64,000 bases of DNA from Bhargavaea changchunensis (GCF_042665595.1 NZ_JBHTCT010000012.1:304908-368907); one strand, 5' to 3'. Positions 8,463-17,484 are shown, numbered from the stretch's first letter. Notes: a model not told the origin generated them from the sequence alone. Made by a program: numbers and translations.

Positions 8463-8550
8463 GGAGATGTACCCAAGAGGCTGAAGGGGACTGACTCGAA
8501 ATCAGTTAGGGCGTTCACGCGCCGCGGGGGTTCAAATCCTCTCATCTCCG
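8463..8550 (+). tRNA. tRNA-Ser (anticodon CGA)
   Basis: The 88-nt sequence folds as a type II tRNA with a long variable arm. The acceptor stem pairs GGAGATG with CATCTCC, the anticodon loop is CTCGAAA (CGA, reading UCG), and the T arm has GGTTCAAATCC. CCA is not encoded. A strong terminator follows at once, so the gene stands alone. Confidence 0.95.
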
Positions 8551-8556
8551 CTAACG

Positions 8557-8591
8557 GCACCGATTTTCCAATTGGAAAATCGGTGCTTTTT
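8557..8591 (+). terminator. Terminator after tRNA-Ser
   Basis: A perfect 30-bp palindrome (8557-8586) is followed by TTTTT, 6 bp after the tRNA. Confidence 0.9.
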
Positions 8592-8652
8592 GTATAGTCT
8601 GATTCACTTTCCACACCCTATACTGATGATTAATATTTGGGAGTGGTATGAA

Positions 8653-9354
8653 ATGGACGGCATGAATGAATACTTCGTCACCATTTTGCGCTCGCTGTTC
8701 GCCTTCTTCGCCCTGCTTCTTCTCACTCGGCTAATGGGAAAAAAACAGATGAGCCAGTTGACTTATTTTAATTACATCGCAGGCATCACCATCGGTTCAA
8801 TCACAGCCGATCTTGCGGTCAGGCCAGCAGGCAATGATTCCTTCCATGATCTGATCGCTCTTTTTGTATGGGGCATGTTGGTCATTCTTCTGGGGATAGC
8901 CGGGCTGAAGTCCAAGAAAACCCGATTGCTGATCGATGGAGAACCCTCCATCCTCATCCGCAAGGGAATCGTCCAGGAAGACATACTCTCGCAGCTCAGG
9001 CTGAACATGGACGATCTGAGCATGCTGCTGCGGCGGGAAAAAGCATTCTCAATTTCCTCAGTCGAATATGCCATTCTAGAGCCGAATGGCCAGCTCAGTG
9101 TCCTGATGAAACCGGAAAAACTTCCTGTCACAAAAGAAGATTTGCAAGTTCCCCAAAAAACACACAGGAACCTTCCGACCACCGTCGTCCTTGACGGACA
9201 GATGTCCAGCCATGAGATGAACGAACTCGGATTATCGCCGGAGTGGCTGATCAGTGAACTGAGAAAGCAAAACATCACCTCCGTTTCAGAAGTGTTTTAT
9301 GCAGAATACCTTCCGGATGGAAAATTGACCGTCCAAAAGAAAAAGGAACGATGA
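8653..9354 (+). CDS. DUF421 family membrane protein (YetF-like)
   Basis: The 233-residue protein has three N-terminal membrane segments (about 8-28, 38-55 and 62-80) and a soluble C-terminal part with the DUF421 signature RLNMDDLSMLLRR and the SVEYAILEPNGQLSV strand. Members of this family (Bacillus YetF, YdfS, YrbG) are integral membrane proteins, some found in spores; no enzymatic role is established. The ATG at 8653 is chosen because GGGAG lies 9 nt upstream; longer forms would overlap the tRNA terminator. It converges with nhaC and shares a bidirectional terminator. Confidence 0.85.
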   Translation: MDGMNEYFVTILRSLFAFFALLLLTRLMGKKQMSQLTYFNYIAGITIGSITADLAVRPAGNDSFHDLIALFVWGMLVILLGIAGLKSKKTRLLIDGEPSILIRKGIVQEDILSQLRLNMDDLSMLLRREKAFSISSVEYAILEPNGQLSVLMKPEKLPVTKEDLQVPQKTHRNLPTTVVLDGQMSSHEMNELGLSPEWLISELRKQNITSVSEVFYAEYLPDGKLTVQKKKER

Positions 9355-9453
9355 TTAGATTGCAGGCTTAATGTTTTTATCAGGCTCATGAATGATGAAA
9401 ATGAATCCTCGAATGAGTAAACCTGGCTATAGTGAGCCGCCAAATAACATAAA

Positions 9454-9484
9454 AAAGAAGCCCCAAGGCAGGGCTTCTTTTTAA
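9454..9484. terminator. Bidirectional terminator between DUF421 gene and nhaC
   Basis: A 10-bp stem (9454-9463 with 9471-9480) is flanked by A and T runs on either side and separates two convergent genes. Confidence 0.9.
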
Positions 9485-9486
9485 AA

Positions 9487-10956
9487 TTACACGTGCTGCA
9501 GTTCCGTCTTCACTTCTGTAGGCTCTTTCTCTCCGCCGGCTCCGCCGCCCCCATCATCAATCTTTGCAATCGTAAATCCGGTGAATGCGTAAATGATTGA
9601 AATGACCGGGCAAAGCAGGTTAAGCAATGCATAAGGACCGTATTCTACTACACCAACACCGAGTGTGCCGAGGATAAACACGCCACATGTATTCCATGGG
9701 ATGAATACCGACGTGAGTGTCCCTCCGTCTTCAAGCGCCCGAGAAAGGTTTTTCGATGCCAGTCCCATCTTCCGGTATGTATTTGCAAACATCCGGGATG
9801 GCACGACTATTGAAATATACTGTTCCGCACAGGAGGCATTCGTGAGGAAAGCGGCACCGATCGTCGACGCGATGAGCGAGCCGGTGTTCCGGATCAGCTT
9901 CAGCAATTGGTTCATGATGGACTTGAGCATTCCGGAGTACTCAAGAATGCCGCCGAATGTCATTGCCACGATCGTCATACTGACGGTGTACATCATCGAG
10001 TCCAGACCGCCGCCATTGAACAGGTTGTCGACCAGGGCATTTCCGGTCTCGATGGCGTATCCTTCCTGCAAGGAAACGATGGCAGCTGTGATCGTGTCAC
10101 CCTGCACAAACACCTGAGAAAGGAACCCGAGCACCGCGCCAATCACAAGTGCCGGAATGGCAGGGACCTTCATTGCGACCATGCCAATGACGATTACAGG
10201 AACAAGCAGAAGCCACGGTGAAATAAGGAAACTATCCTGCATCACCGAAGAAGTGGCAGCTATTTGTGCGGCGTCGATATTGCCGCTGACATTCTGACCA
10301 AGGAATGCGTAAATACCGAGCGCAATGACCAGCGCGGGGATGGTTGTCCACAACATATGCTTGATGTGGTCGAACAGATCAGTGTTTGTCAGACCGGATG
10401 CAAGGTTGGTCGTATCCGAAAGCGGCGAGAGCTTATCGCCGAAATAAGCACCGGAGATCACCGCACCGGCTACCATGCCCGGAGAAATGCCCATGGCCAT
10501 CCCGATGCCCATACCCGCCACCCCAATCGTCCCCATCGTTGACCAGGAACTGCCGATGGCAAGAGACACGATTGAACAGATCAGGCAGATCGCAACCAGG
10601 AAAAACGACGGGTTGAGCAGCTTAAGGCCGTAGAAGATCATCGAAGCGACGATTCCGCCCCCCATCCAGGAACCGATGATCATTCCGACGAGGATGATGA
10701 TGACGACTGCCGGAAGTGCCAGCCGGATCCCCTTATACATCATCTCCTCAATTTCCTTCCATTTAAACCCTGCCTTCAGTGCGACAAGCGCTGCCGTCAC
10801 CGTTCCGATGATCAATGGAATATGTGGGCCCTGTTCAAGGCTGACCACCGTGTAGAGCATAACTCCGATCATGACGATCAAAGGAAGAAGAGCCCATAAA
10901 AGCTTAAACTCCCGTTGATTATTTCCTTTATCTTGATTTTTATCGACAGATTTCAT
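9487..10956 (-). CDS. nhaC: Na+/H+ antiporter NhaC
   Basis: The 489-residue protein has about twelve membrane segments and NhaC-specific stretches (AIGSSWSTMGTIGVAG, GAYFGDKLSPLSDTTNLA, TNASCAEQY). NhaC exchanges cytoplasmic sodium for protons and supports growth at high pH or salt; some relatives exchange malate and lactate. The ATG follows a GGGGG ribosome binding site. A cre-like sequence (TGAAAGCGCTGTAT, 10984-10997, 12 of 14 positions) lies 28 bp upstream of the start and may indicate CcpA control, with low certainty. Confidence 0.9.
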   Translation of the reverse strand: MKSVDKNQDKGNNQREFKLLWALLPLIVMIGVMLYTVVSLEQGPHIPLIIGTVTAALVALKAGFKWKEIEEMMYKGIRLALPAVVIIILVGMIIGSWMGGGIVASMIFYGLKLLNPSFFLVAICLICSIVSLAIGSSWSTMGTIGVAGMGIGMAMGISPGMVAGAVISGAYFGDKLSPLSDTTNLASGLTNTDLFDHIKHMLWTTIPALVIALGIYAFLGQNVSGNIDAAQIAATSSVMQDSFLISPWLLLVPVIVIGMVAMKVPAIPALVIGAVLGFLSQVFVQGDTITAAIVSLQEGYAIETGNALVDNLFNGGGLDSMMYTVSMTIVAMTFGGILEYSGMLKSIMNQLLKLIRNTGSLIASTIGAAFLTNASCAEQYISIVVPSRMFANTYRKMGLASKNLSRALEDGGTLTSVFIPWNTCGVFILGTLGVGVVEYGPYALLNLLCPVISIIYAFTGFTIAKIDDGGGGAGGEKEPTEVKTELQHV

Positions 10957-10983
10957 AATGCAGTTTCCCCCTTAAAGCATAAA

Positions 10984-10997
10984 TGAAAGCGCTGTAT
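10984..10997. promoter_or_regulatory. Weak candidate cre box upstream of nhaC
   Basis: TGAAAGCGCTGTAT matches 12 of 14 positions of the TGWAANCGNTNWCA CcpA consensus, missing the last CA. It lies between the nhaC start and its upstream region. Confidence 0.35.
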
Positions 10998-11201
10998 TGA
11001 TCATAATCGAATAATTTTTGCAGGTAAAGGCAAAATTCATGTTGAATTGTCAGGATATTTTGCACCTTTGACTACTGACTAGCTTTAAGTGATAAGACAA
11101 GCGCCTTCCGATTAGCTTGATGTCATTTAAATCCTTTAAAAGAATTTTGCCCTTTTGCCCGACGTCCGATTGGTGTATAATAAGAAATGTCGTTATTTCA
11201 T

Positions 11202-11275
11202 GTCCTGGTAGCTCAGCAGGATAGAGCAACAGCCTCCTAAGCTGTAGGTCGGGAGTTCGAATCTCCCCTGGGACG
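11202..11275 (+). tRNA. tRNA-Arg (anticodon CCT)
   Basis: The 74-nt cloverleaf has acceptor pairing GTCCTGG with CTGGGAC (two G-U pairs), anticodon loop CTCCTAA (CCT, reading AGG) and T-loop GTTCGAATC. CCA is not encoded. Confidence 0.95.
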
Positions 11276-11282
11276 CTATTTT

Positions 11283-11319
11283 AAAAGGCGCCGATCCTCT
11301 TATTGGATCGGCGCCTTTT
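11283..11319. terminator. Bidirectional terminator between tRNA-Arg and the spo0E-like gene
   Basis: A perfect 15-bp stem (11283-11297 with 11305-11319), 7-nt loop, has A/T runs on both sides. It serves the tRNA on the plus strand and the small gene on the minus strand. Confidence 0.9.
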
Positions 11320-11333
11320 CTATTTTTCACGTA

Positions 11334-11507
11334 TCAGGAACAATGCTGATCGTATCTCTGATACCTGTTCAGCAAGTCATCCAGCATCTGGCTGCATTCG
11401 ACTGTTTTCGGATGAGTCAGTCCATGCTGGCGGGCTTTCCAGTACATTAACATTCTCCTGCAGTAAATCCGATTCTTCAAAATCTTCTTCGACACATACA
11501 TGTCCAT
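11334..11507 (-). CDS. Spo0E-like sporulation regulator, 57 residues
   Basis: This short gene encodes the Spo0E-family signature: an N-terminal helix, the turn HGLTHPKTVECSQMLDDLLN with the phosphatase SQxLD motif, and a second helix ending in RYQRYDQHC. Spo0E-type aspartyl-phosphate phosphatases remove phosphate from Spo0A~P and hold back sporulation. The usual length is 45-85 residues. ATG 11507 follows GCGGAGGCAAA with tight spacing; the ATG two codons later is better spaced. It sits alone between tRNA-Arg and a lipoprotein gene with a terminator on its 3-prime side. Confidence 0.85.
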   Translation of the reverse strand: MDMYVSKKILKNRIYCRRMLMYWKARQHGLTHPKTVECSQMLDDLLNRYQRYDQHCS

Positions 11508-11661
11508 TTTGCCTCCGCATTTGTATATTTATGATGGTTTAAAGCAGCCTGTTCATCATACAACGTGTTTTGTGCAATGTTTGTCGAAAAAAAGCAAGTT
11601 TGTGAAATTCGATAAATGTTCACATTTCCCCTCCCGAAAGATTCATCTTCTCGAAGAAAAA

Positions 11662-11705
11662 CAAAGCCGAAACGGGACTGTCGGCCCATTTCGGCTTTGC
11701 TTTAA
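11662..11705 (-). terminator. Terminator of the YhcN-like lipoprotein gene
   Basis: An 11-bp stem (11662-11672 with 11689-11699) enclosing a 16-nt loop is followed on the minus strand by TTTTTC. It lies about 70 bp after the lipoprotein stop. Confidence 0.8.
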
Positions 11706-11771
11706 AATTCAAGATCAAGACAGGCATCAGGTTGCCGGAGCGAAAAACCCAAAAGCCTTCTGATCATCCGG

Positions 11772-12311
11772 TTATTTCGCGTCAGGGAATGTGCGTTTTA
11801 TCAGGTCGGTGAATTCATTAAAGAATCCTTTTACAGGATGCCCCTGCTCGATCTGATTTCCGTAATCCTTGAACTGCTTTACAAAGTCCGGATCGGCCGA
11901 TACGTACACATTTTCTACATTTGGCTTGGCCGCCTTTACTTCATCGTGGATCTTCGTTTTCAATTCCTCGGTCTCATCCGTGCCTTCAGCAAGATCAACG
12001 GCGACATAAGCATTGTTCTCAGATAACAGGACGGTCGCACCTTCTACTCCGTCTACAGTGGATACCCGGTCCGCAACTTCCTTGTCATGTTCCAGGTTGT
12101 TCGCGTCCCCTTCTCCGTTATTGTTATCCCCGTTGTTATCCATCGCTCCGTTGTCCGCATTGTTGCCGTTCTGGTTGGTGTTCGTGTCGGTGCCGACATC
12201 ATTCTCCTCATGTCCATTCGATGTCGTGGACGGATCGTTGTTATTGTTACCGCATGCTGCCAGTCCCATAACAAGTGCCAGAGAGGCCAAGCCCAATAAA
12301 ATCTTGTTCAT
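11772..12311 (-). CDS. YhcN/YlaJ-family sporulation lipoprotein
   Basis: The 179-residue protein has a lipoprotein signal with lipobox LAAC (Cys20), then a long Asn/Gly/Asp-rich low-complexity linker (about 22-68), and a globular YhcN/YlaJ domain with VADRVSTVDGVEGATVLLSENNAYVAVDL. Bacillus YhcN and YlaJ are spore-membrane lipoproteins linked to germination and outgrowth. ATG 12311 follows AGGAAAGGAGG; an upstream in-frame start would place charged residues before the signal and is rejected. The gene is monocistronic. Confidence 0.85.
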   Translation of the reverse strand: MNKILLGLASLALVMGLAACGNNNNDPSTTSNGHEENDVGTDTNTNQNGNNADNGAMDNNGDNNNGEGDANNLEHDKEVADRVSTVDGVEGATVLLSENNAYVAVDLAEGTDETEELKTKIHDEVKAAKPNVENVYVSADPDFVKQFKDYGNQIEQGHPVKGFFNEFTDLIKRTFPDAK

Positions 12312-12396
12312 GATTTTCCTCCTTTCCTTTTTGCTTATGATGTTCTTTTTCCTCTCCAATTATGTAAAGGATTTAATTTTAATGTACGCATTTAAT

Positions 12397-12410
12397 TGAA
12401 AGCGTTTAAA
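12397..12410. promoter_or_regulatory. cre box (CcpA) upstream of the D-lactate/glycolate oxidase operon
   Basis: TGAAAGCGTTTAAA matches 13 of 14 positions of the cre consensus. It lies between the divergent lipoprotein gene and the oxidase operon, about 25 bp before the candidate -35 box of the latter. Confidence 0.65.
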
Positions 12411-12433
12411 TAATTGTTACTTTTCAAATCGCC

Positions 12434-12461
12434 TTGTAATTCAAAAATGTACATGTATAAT
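12434..12461 (+). promoter_or_regulatory. Sigma-A promoter of the oxidase-BASS operon
   Basis: TTGTAA (12434-12439), a 16-bp spacer and a perfect TATAAT (12456-12461) lie 53 bp before the TTG start. Confidence 0.65.
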
Positions 12462-12514
12462 TTTCAGTATTATTCATCTTTGGCAAGCTGCAACAGGAAA
12501 AGGAGTGGAGTATT

Positions 12515-13912
12515 TTGACTGTACAATCAACCGGTCTGATATTGGAGGAACTAAAGGAGCTTTTGGGCGATGAGCGCGCTACCGCAAATGATACCGTCCG
12601 TGACCTGCACGGAAGGGATGAGTCATATCATACCGTCCGTCCTGCGGACATTGTTGTATTCCCCGAGACTAGCGATGAAGTGAGTAAAATCGTCAAGGCG
12701 GCAGCCAAACACAAGATGCCGATTGTGCCGTTCGGCCTCGGTTCGAGCCTGGAAGGCCACGTGATCCCTTACGGCGGCGGAATCACGATCGATTTTTCTT
12801 TAATGAACAAAATCATTGAAGTCCGTGAAAATGACTTTCTCGTTAAGGTGCAGCCTGGAGTCACGAGAACCCAGCTAAACAAAGAATTGAAAAAACGGGG
12901 ACTCTTCTTTTCCGTTGACCCCGGTGCGGATGCAACAATCGGCGGCATGGCGGCAACGAACGCCAGCGGCACGACTACAGTCAAATATGGTGTCATGCGG
13001 GACCAGGTGCGTGATCTTGAGGTGGTTCTTGCCGACGGGTCCATCATCAAAACCGGGAGCCTTGCAGCAAAATCAGCCTCGGGACTGCATCTGAATGGGC
13101 TGTTCGTCGGTTCTGAGGGAACGCTCGGCTGCTTCACCGAGCTGACCCTCCGCGTTTATGGAATTCCTGAACAGATTGCTGCTGCGAGAGCTTCTTTCCC
13201 GACAATCGATGATGCGGTCACAGCAGTGGTTTCGATCCAGCAGGCCGGTGTGCCGATTTCGCGTGTGGAACTTGTCGACGAACCATCGATGCAGCAGGTC
13301 AACCGCCACGCCGGGACTGATTATCCGGTGAAACCGACCCTGTTCCTGGAATTCAGCGGCAACGAGGCGGGGCTCCGTCAGGACATCGAGTTTACGGAAG
13401 AAATCGTTTCAGATCTCGGGTGCGACAACCTCGAGTTCGAAATGGACCAGGAAGGCATGAACCGCCTGTGGGAAGCAAGGCATCACCTCGCCTATTCCTA
13501 TATCCACAGCCACCCCGGTCGTAAAATGATGGTCACAGACGTCTGCGTGCCGATATCCGAGCTCGCCGGAGCGGTACATCATGCTCGGGAAACCGTAGAC
13601 AAGATGGGGCTGATCGGCGGAATTACCGGTCATGTGGGTGACGGTAACTTCCATATCATCCTTATGATCGATATGAACAATCCGGACGAGGTCAGCAAAT
13701 CAGAGGTGTTGAATGAAGCCATCGTCAGCTATGCCCTGGACCGCAACGGCACCTGTACCGGTGAACATGGAGTCGGCGTCGGCAAACGGAAATACCAGGC
13801 CCGCGAGCACGGTGCTGCCCTGGCAGTCATGGAAACCATCAAGCGTGCTCTTGACCCGCACAACCTGATGAATCCCGGCAAACTGTTCCCCGCATCAAAG
13901 GAGGAAAATTAA
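12515..13912 (+). CDS. FAD-linked oxidase, D-lactate dehydrogenase/glycolate oxidase GlcD-like
   Basis: The 465-residue protein has an N-terminal FAD-binding type 4 domain (PFGLGSSLEGHV near 78-89, GADATIGGMAATNASG near 140) and a C-terminal oxidase cap ending in GTCTGEHGVGVGKRKY and NPGKLFP. It belongs to the LDHD/GlcD group, which oxidises D-lactate, glycolate or related 2-hydroxy acids to 2-oxo acids. The start is TTG 12515 behind AGGAG. The next gene begins directly at the stop codon, forming a two-gene operon with a BASS transporter, and a cre box upstream suggests glucose repression. The exact hydroxy acid is not decided by sequence. Confidence 0.85.
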   Translation: MTVQSTGLILEELKELLGDERATANDTVRDLHGRDESYHTVRPADIVVFPETSDEVSKIVKAAAKHKMPIVPFGLGSSLEGHVIPYGGGITIDFSLMNKIIEVRENDFLVKVQPGVTRTQLNKELKKRGLFFSVDPGADATIGGMAATNASGTTTVKYGVMRDQVRDLEVVLADGSIIKTGSLAAKSASGLHLNGLFVGSEGTLGCFTELTLRVYGIPEQIAAARASFPTIDDAVTAVVSIQQAGVPISRVELVDEPSMQQVNRHAGTDYPVKPTLFLEFSGNEAGLRQDIEFTEEIVSDLGCDNLEFEMDQEGMNRLWEARHHLAYSYIHSHPGRKMMVTDVCVPISELAGAVHHARETVDKMGLIGGITGHVGDGNFHIILMIDMNNPDEVSKSEVLNEAIVSYALDRNGTCTGEHGVGVGKRKYQAREHGAALAVMETIKRALDPHNLMNPGKLFPASKEEN

Positions 13913-14881
13913 ATGAAGGTTCTTGAATCCATCAGCAGTTTCGCAGGACGCAACTTTGCTGTATTCGTCATCGCCGCGGCCATCATCGCCTTCCTGATTC
14001 CGGATCCGTTCCTTCCGTTTGGCGCTTTTATCACCATACTTCTGGGAATCGTCATGTTCGGCATGGGCCTGACATTAAAACCGATTGACTTTAAGCTTGT
14101 CTTTACGAACCCGATTCCTGTGATAGCGGGTGTTTCCCTCCAATATACGGTGATGCCGCTTACAGCTTTCGTTATTGCAACACTCTTGCAGTTGCCTGCA
14201 GAACTCGCTGCAGGCCTTGTCCTCCTCGGCTGCGTTCCGGGCGGGACGGCTTCCAACGTGATGGTCTATCTGGCAAGGGGGAACGTCGCTCTGTCGGTCG
14301 CGATGACGTCGATTTCGACGCTTCTTGCACCGCTTGCGACTCCGGCTATCCTGCTTCTTCTGGCAGGCCAGTGGCTACCTGTCGACGCCAAAGCAATGTT
14401 CATGTCGATTGTCCAGGTGATCATCATTCCGATTGCGCTCGGATTTATCGTTCAGCGTTTTCTTCCCGGGCTTGTCCAAAAAAGTGTTGCTGTCGTTCCG
14501 CTGATCTCGGTAATCGCCATCCTGATGATTGTCATGGCAGTGACAGCTGCCAATGCCGGAAACGTCGCGACGGCCGGATTCGTTGTCTTCATTGCGGTAT
14601 TCCTGCATAATGGTGCTGGCCTGCTGTTCGGCTATGTGCTTGCCAAAGCATTCGGCCTCAGCGAAAACGACCGCAGGGCGATCTCGATCGAAGTCGGCAT
14701 GCAGAACTCGGGCCTCGGTGTCGCTCTTGCGACAGCCCATTTCAGCCCGCTTGCCGCACTGCCGAGTGTATGGGGTGCCATCTGGCATAACATTTCAGGG
14801 CCAATCCTGGCGACCTACTGGTCCAAAAAGGGAGTCCCTGAAACCGGGAAGGTTGTTCCCGCTGATGCTGTTGCCAAATAA
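13913..14881 (+). CDS. Bile acid:sodium symporter (BASS) family transporter
   Basis: The 322-residue protein has ten predicted membrane segments and the BASS signatures GCVPGGTASNVMVYLARG near 103-120 and EVGMQNSGLGVALA near 260-273. BASS members use sodium to import organic anions, including bile acids, pyruvate and 2-oxopantoate in different relatives. ATG 13913 follows the stop of the FAD oxidase without any spacing, with AAAGGAGG inside the upstream gene, so translation is coupled. Import of the hydroxy acid oxidised by the partner enzyme is the natural inference. Confidence 0.85.
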   Translation: MKVLESISSFAGRNFAVFVIAAAIIAFLIPDPFLPFGAFITILLGIVMFGMGLTLKPIDFKLVFTNPIPVIAGVSLQYTVMPLTAFVIATLLQLPAELAAGLVLLGCVPGGTASNVMVYLARGNVALSVAMTSISTLLAPLATPAILLLLAGQWLPVDAKAMFMSIVQVIIIPIALGFIVQRFLPGLVQKSVAVVPLISVIAILMIVMAVTAANAGNVATAGFVVFIAVFLHNGAGLLFGYVLAKAFGLSENDRRAISIEVGMQNSGLGVALATAHFSPLAALPSVWGAIWHNISGPILATYWSKKGVPETGKVVPADAVAK

Positions 14882-14892
14882 CCATAAAAATC

Positions 14893-14921
14893 AGACCCGC
14901 TGCCCATCAGGCAGCGGGTCT
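14893..14921. terminator. Bidirectional terminator between BASS gene and LLM oxidoreductase
   Basis: A perfect 12-bp stem (14893-14904 with 14910-14921) separates two convergent genes. Confidence 0.85.
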
Positions 14922-14926
14922 ATTCA

Positions 14927-15949
14927 TTATTCCATCATTTCAGCGAGCAATTCGTAGGAACGGATCCGCTTGTCGGTATCGTAGGCGACTGTGTTGACGA
15001 TGAGTTCGTCAGCCTGAGTATCGTCTATCAGACGGAGAAGACCTTCCCGGACCTTGTCCTTCGTACCGAACAACGTCGTCCTCGGATCAAGCGTCTGCAT
15101 GACATATTGACGCTCGTACGGTGTCCACAGCGCTTCGATATCCTCGACCGGCGGCTGCATCTTGCCCCGGCTGTTCCGGATGATGGAGAGGAATTGCTGC
15201 ATATGCGTTGTGATCAGGTATTCCGCCTCTTCCTGCGTATCGGCGATCAGGACATTGACACCCGGCATTGCATGAGGTTTTTTCATTCTCTCAGTAGGCT
15301 CGAAGCCTGTCCGGTATAGTTCAAGAGCCGCATCCATGTACCCCGGCGCAAAGTGGCTGGCGAAAGAGAACGGCAGGCCTTTCCTTGCTGCCAACTGCGC
15401 ACTGAAACCGCTGGAACCGAGGAGCCAGATCGGGATATCCTGGCCGTCACCAGGAAATGCACGTACAGGCATGTCCTCCCCGCCCTCAAAGTAAGCTTCC
15501 AGTTCCGCCACATCACGCGGGAACTCATCCGGTCCGCCCTTTAAATTCCGTCGGAGCGCCCACATCGTCTGCTGGTCGGTGCCGGGTGCGCGGCCGAGAC
15601 CGAGATCGATGCGGTCCGGGTACATCGCATCGAGCGTACCGAACTGCTCGGCGATGATCAATGGAGCGTGGTTCGGCAGCATCACACCGCCGGACCCGAC
15701 GCGGATCTCCTTTGACTCAGAAGCAAGACGGCCGATCAGCACGGCTGTTGCGGAGCTCGCGATGCCTTCGAAGTTATGATGTTCCGCAAGCCAGTAACGA
15801 TTATAACCTAGTTCATCCGCCCGACGGATCAGCTTTGCGCTGTTTTCTATCGCGTCTGCCGGTGTGTCTTCTTCTCTGACTTGAACCAGGTCGAGGACTG
15901 ACAGCGGAATTCCTTCAAATTTCTTCGCATTTTCTCGGATCAACTTCAT
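14927..15949 (-). CDS. LLM-class flavin-dependent oxidoreductase
   Basis: The 340-residue protein is a bacterial-luciferase-like monooxygenase of the MsnO8/YvbT type, with the N-terminal strand PLSVLDLVQVRE, RYWLAEHHN near 53-61, GSGGVMLPNHAPL near 86, and LGLGRAPGTD near 116. Members use reduced FMN to oxygenate diverse substrates; none can be assigned. It starts at ATG 15949 behind AAGGAG and stands alone. Confidence 0.85.
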   Translation of the reverse strand: MKLIRENAKKFEGIPLSVLDLVQVREEDTPADAIENSAKLIRRADELGYNRYWLAEHHNFEGIASSATAVLIGRLASESKEIRVGSGGVMLPNHAPLIIAEQFGTLDAMYPDRIDLGLGRAPGTDQQTMWALRRNLKGGPDEFPRDVAELEAYFEGGEDMPVRAFPGDGQDIPIWLLGSSGFSAQLAARKGLPFSFASHFAPGYMDAALELYRTGFEPTERMKKPHAMPGVNVLIADTQEEAEYLITTHMQQFLSIIRNSRGKMQPPVEDIEALWTPYERQYVMQTLDPRTTLFGTKDKVREGLLRLIDDTQADELIVNTVAYDTDKRIRSYELLAEMME

Positions 15950-16035
15950 CGGATCACTCCTTCTCTCACAATTATCATACCTTCCTGCCCCGCCGTGATG
16001 CCAAGAAACTGCCTAATGCACAAATAATTACATTA

Positions 16036-16075
16036 TGTAAACAACCCTCCTTCCAATGAAGGGAAGGAGGGTTGT
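16036..16075 (-). terminator. Terminator of spoVR
   Basis: A perfect 14-bp stem (16041-16054 with 16062-16075), 7-nt loop, is followed on the minus strand by a T-rich stretch. It lies 12 bp after the spoVR stop. Confidence 0.8.
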
Positions 16076-16086
16076 GACTGTCATTA

Positions 16087-17484
16087 TTATAAGGCCCGCC
16101 GGGTTACTTTCTTACCGTCACAGGAAAAGCAGATTTTCCTTCCCTCCACGATCGTTTCCAGATGAACGGTACGCCCCCAGAGAACATGCAGATGCGGCAG
16201 CACATGCTCAAGATAAGGCAGGTCGAGTTCGGTTCCCTCAAATCGGTGTGCCAGATACAACTCACCGTTTCGCAAGTAATCCCCGTCTTCTACGACGATA
16301 TACGGGAAACCGCCGTTGACCCTGGATGAGATGAGCGTATCGCGCACTTTCTCGAAATCCTTCTCCGTGATCCGGTATTCCTGGCCGCGTTTGCCGAACA
16401 AATACAGATCTTCCTGTTCCGCCAGTTCCTTTGTCAGGTAGTTGCGGATAAATGATGTATCCGACTCGATTTCCCTGACTTCAAACATTTTTTCCCTTCC
16501 GCTGCCCGGCTCGATGCCCCTCTGCTTCATTCTTTCATCGGGATGATCGTATCTTCGCTCAATGTCTTCGAAAATCCGCAAACCAAGTGTGTACGGATTG
16601 ATTGATGTTGCGGACGGCTGGATGACCCCTGCATTCAGCTTGGAGAATTCGATCGTCTCGGCAGGTGTCAGATCAAGCTCCCTCATAATGCGCTGGTGCC
16701 AGAATGTCGCCCAGCCTTCATTCATGATTTTCGTTTCAAGCTGCGGCCAGAAGTAGAGCATCTCTTCCCTCATCATGGTGAGGATATCGCGCTGCCAGCC
16801 TTCCAGTTCGCGTCCGTTCTCCTGGATAAAATGAAGGATGTCCTTTTCCGGGCTTTCGGGTAGTTTCTTTCTCGCCGGTGTCTGCTGTCTGGCATCCTTG
16901 CCCGGAGTCCGATCAAGTGCCCAGAGATCATCATATGGCGTTGTCCGGAGTTGCGGACTTTCTCCGCCTTCCCCATCGGAATCCGCAATGATCAGTGACG
17001 GATCGACATGTTCCTGGACGGCAAGCACCGCATCAAGGAACTTCTCCACTCGGTCCTTGCCGTAGGTGATTTCATAATCGGCGATCCGGTCAGCTGTCGC
17101 AGACATGCTTTCGACCATGTCGCCCCGTGTATTGGAAAACCGTACATTGTTTTTGAAGAAATCACTGTGCGCCAGAACGTGTGCGACGATCAGCTTATTC
17201 TGGACAAGCGAGTTCGAGTCCAGAAGAAACGCGAAGCAGGGATCCGAATTGATGACGAGTTCATAGATTTTACTGAGTCCGAGGTCATACTGCAGCTTCA
17301 TCTTGTGAAATTGCTTGCCGAAGCTCCAGTGGCTGAACCGGGTCGGCATCCCGTATGCGCCAAACGTATAGATGATGTCAGCCGGACAGATTTCATAGCG
17401 CATCGGATAGAAGTCGAGCCCGAATCCTTCCGCCACCTCTGTGATTTCCGCGATCGCGCGCTCCAGCGCCTTTGCATCAGTCAT
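16087..17484 (-). CDS. spoVR: Stage V sporulation protein R
   Basis: The 465-residue protein matches SpoVR throughout: FYPMRYEICPADIIYTFGAYGMPTRFSHW near 25-53, VINSDPCFAFLLDSNS near 77-92, VLAHSDFFKNN, and MNEGWATFWHQRIM in the middle. SpoVR is needed for spore cortex formation in Bacillus; its homologue YcgB acts with the PrkA and YhbH homologues YeaG and YeaH in enterobacteria. Its ATG overlaps the yhbH stop by 4 bp. Together with yhbH and prkA it forms one minus-strand module, which in Bacillus is under sporulation sigma factors. Confidence 0.95.
   Translation of the reverse strand: MTDAKALERAIAEITEVAEGFGLDFYPMRYEICPADIIYTFGAYGMPTRFSHWSFGKQFHKMKLQYDLGLSKIYELVINSDPCFAFLLDSNSLVQNKLIVAHVLAHSDFFKNNVRFSNTRGDMVESMSATADRIADYEITYGKDRVEKFLDAVLAVQEHVDPSLIIADSDGEGGESPQLRTTPYDDLWALDRTPGKDARQQTPARKKLPESPEKDILHFIQENGRELEGWQRDILTMMREEMLYFWPQLETKIMNEGWATFWHQRIMRELDLTPAETIEFSKLNAGVIQPSATSINPYTLGLRIFEDIERRYDHPDERMKQRGIEPGSGREKMFEVREIESDTSFIRNYLTKELAEQEDLYLFGKRGQEYRITEKDFEKVRDTLISSRVNGGFPYIVVEDGDYLRNGELYLAHRFEGTELDLPYLEHVLPHLHVLWGRTVHLETIVEGRKICFSCDGKKVTRRAL

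Noticed and set aside
11500..11763. Plus-strand frame of 87 codons
   Set aside because: It is antisense to the Spo0E-like gene and the lipoprotein terminator, has no ribosome binding site and reads through a hairpin.
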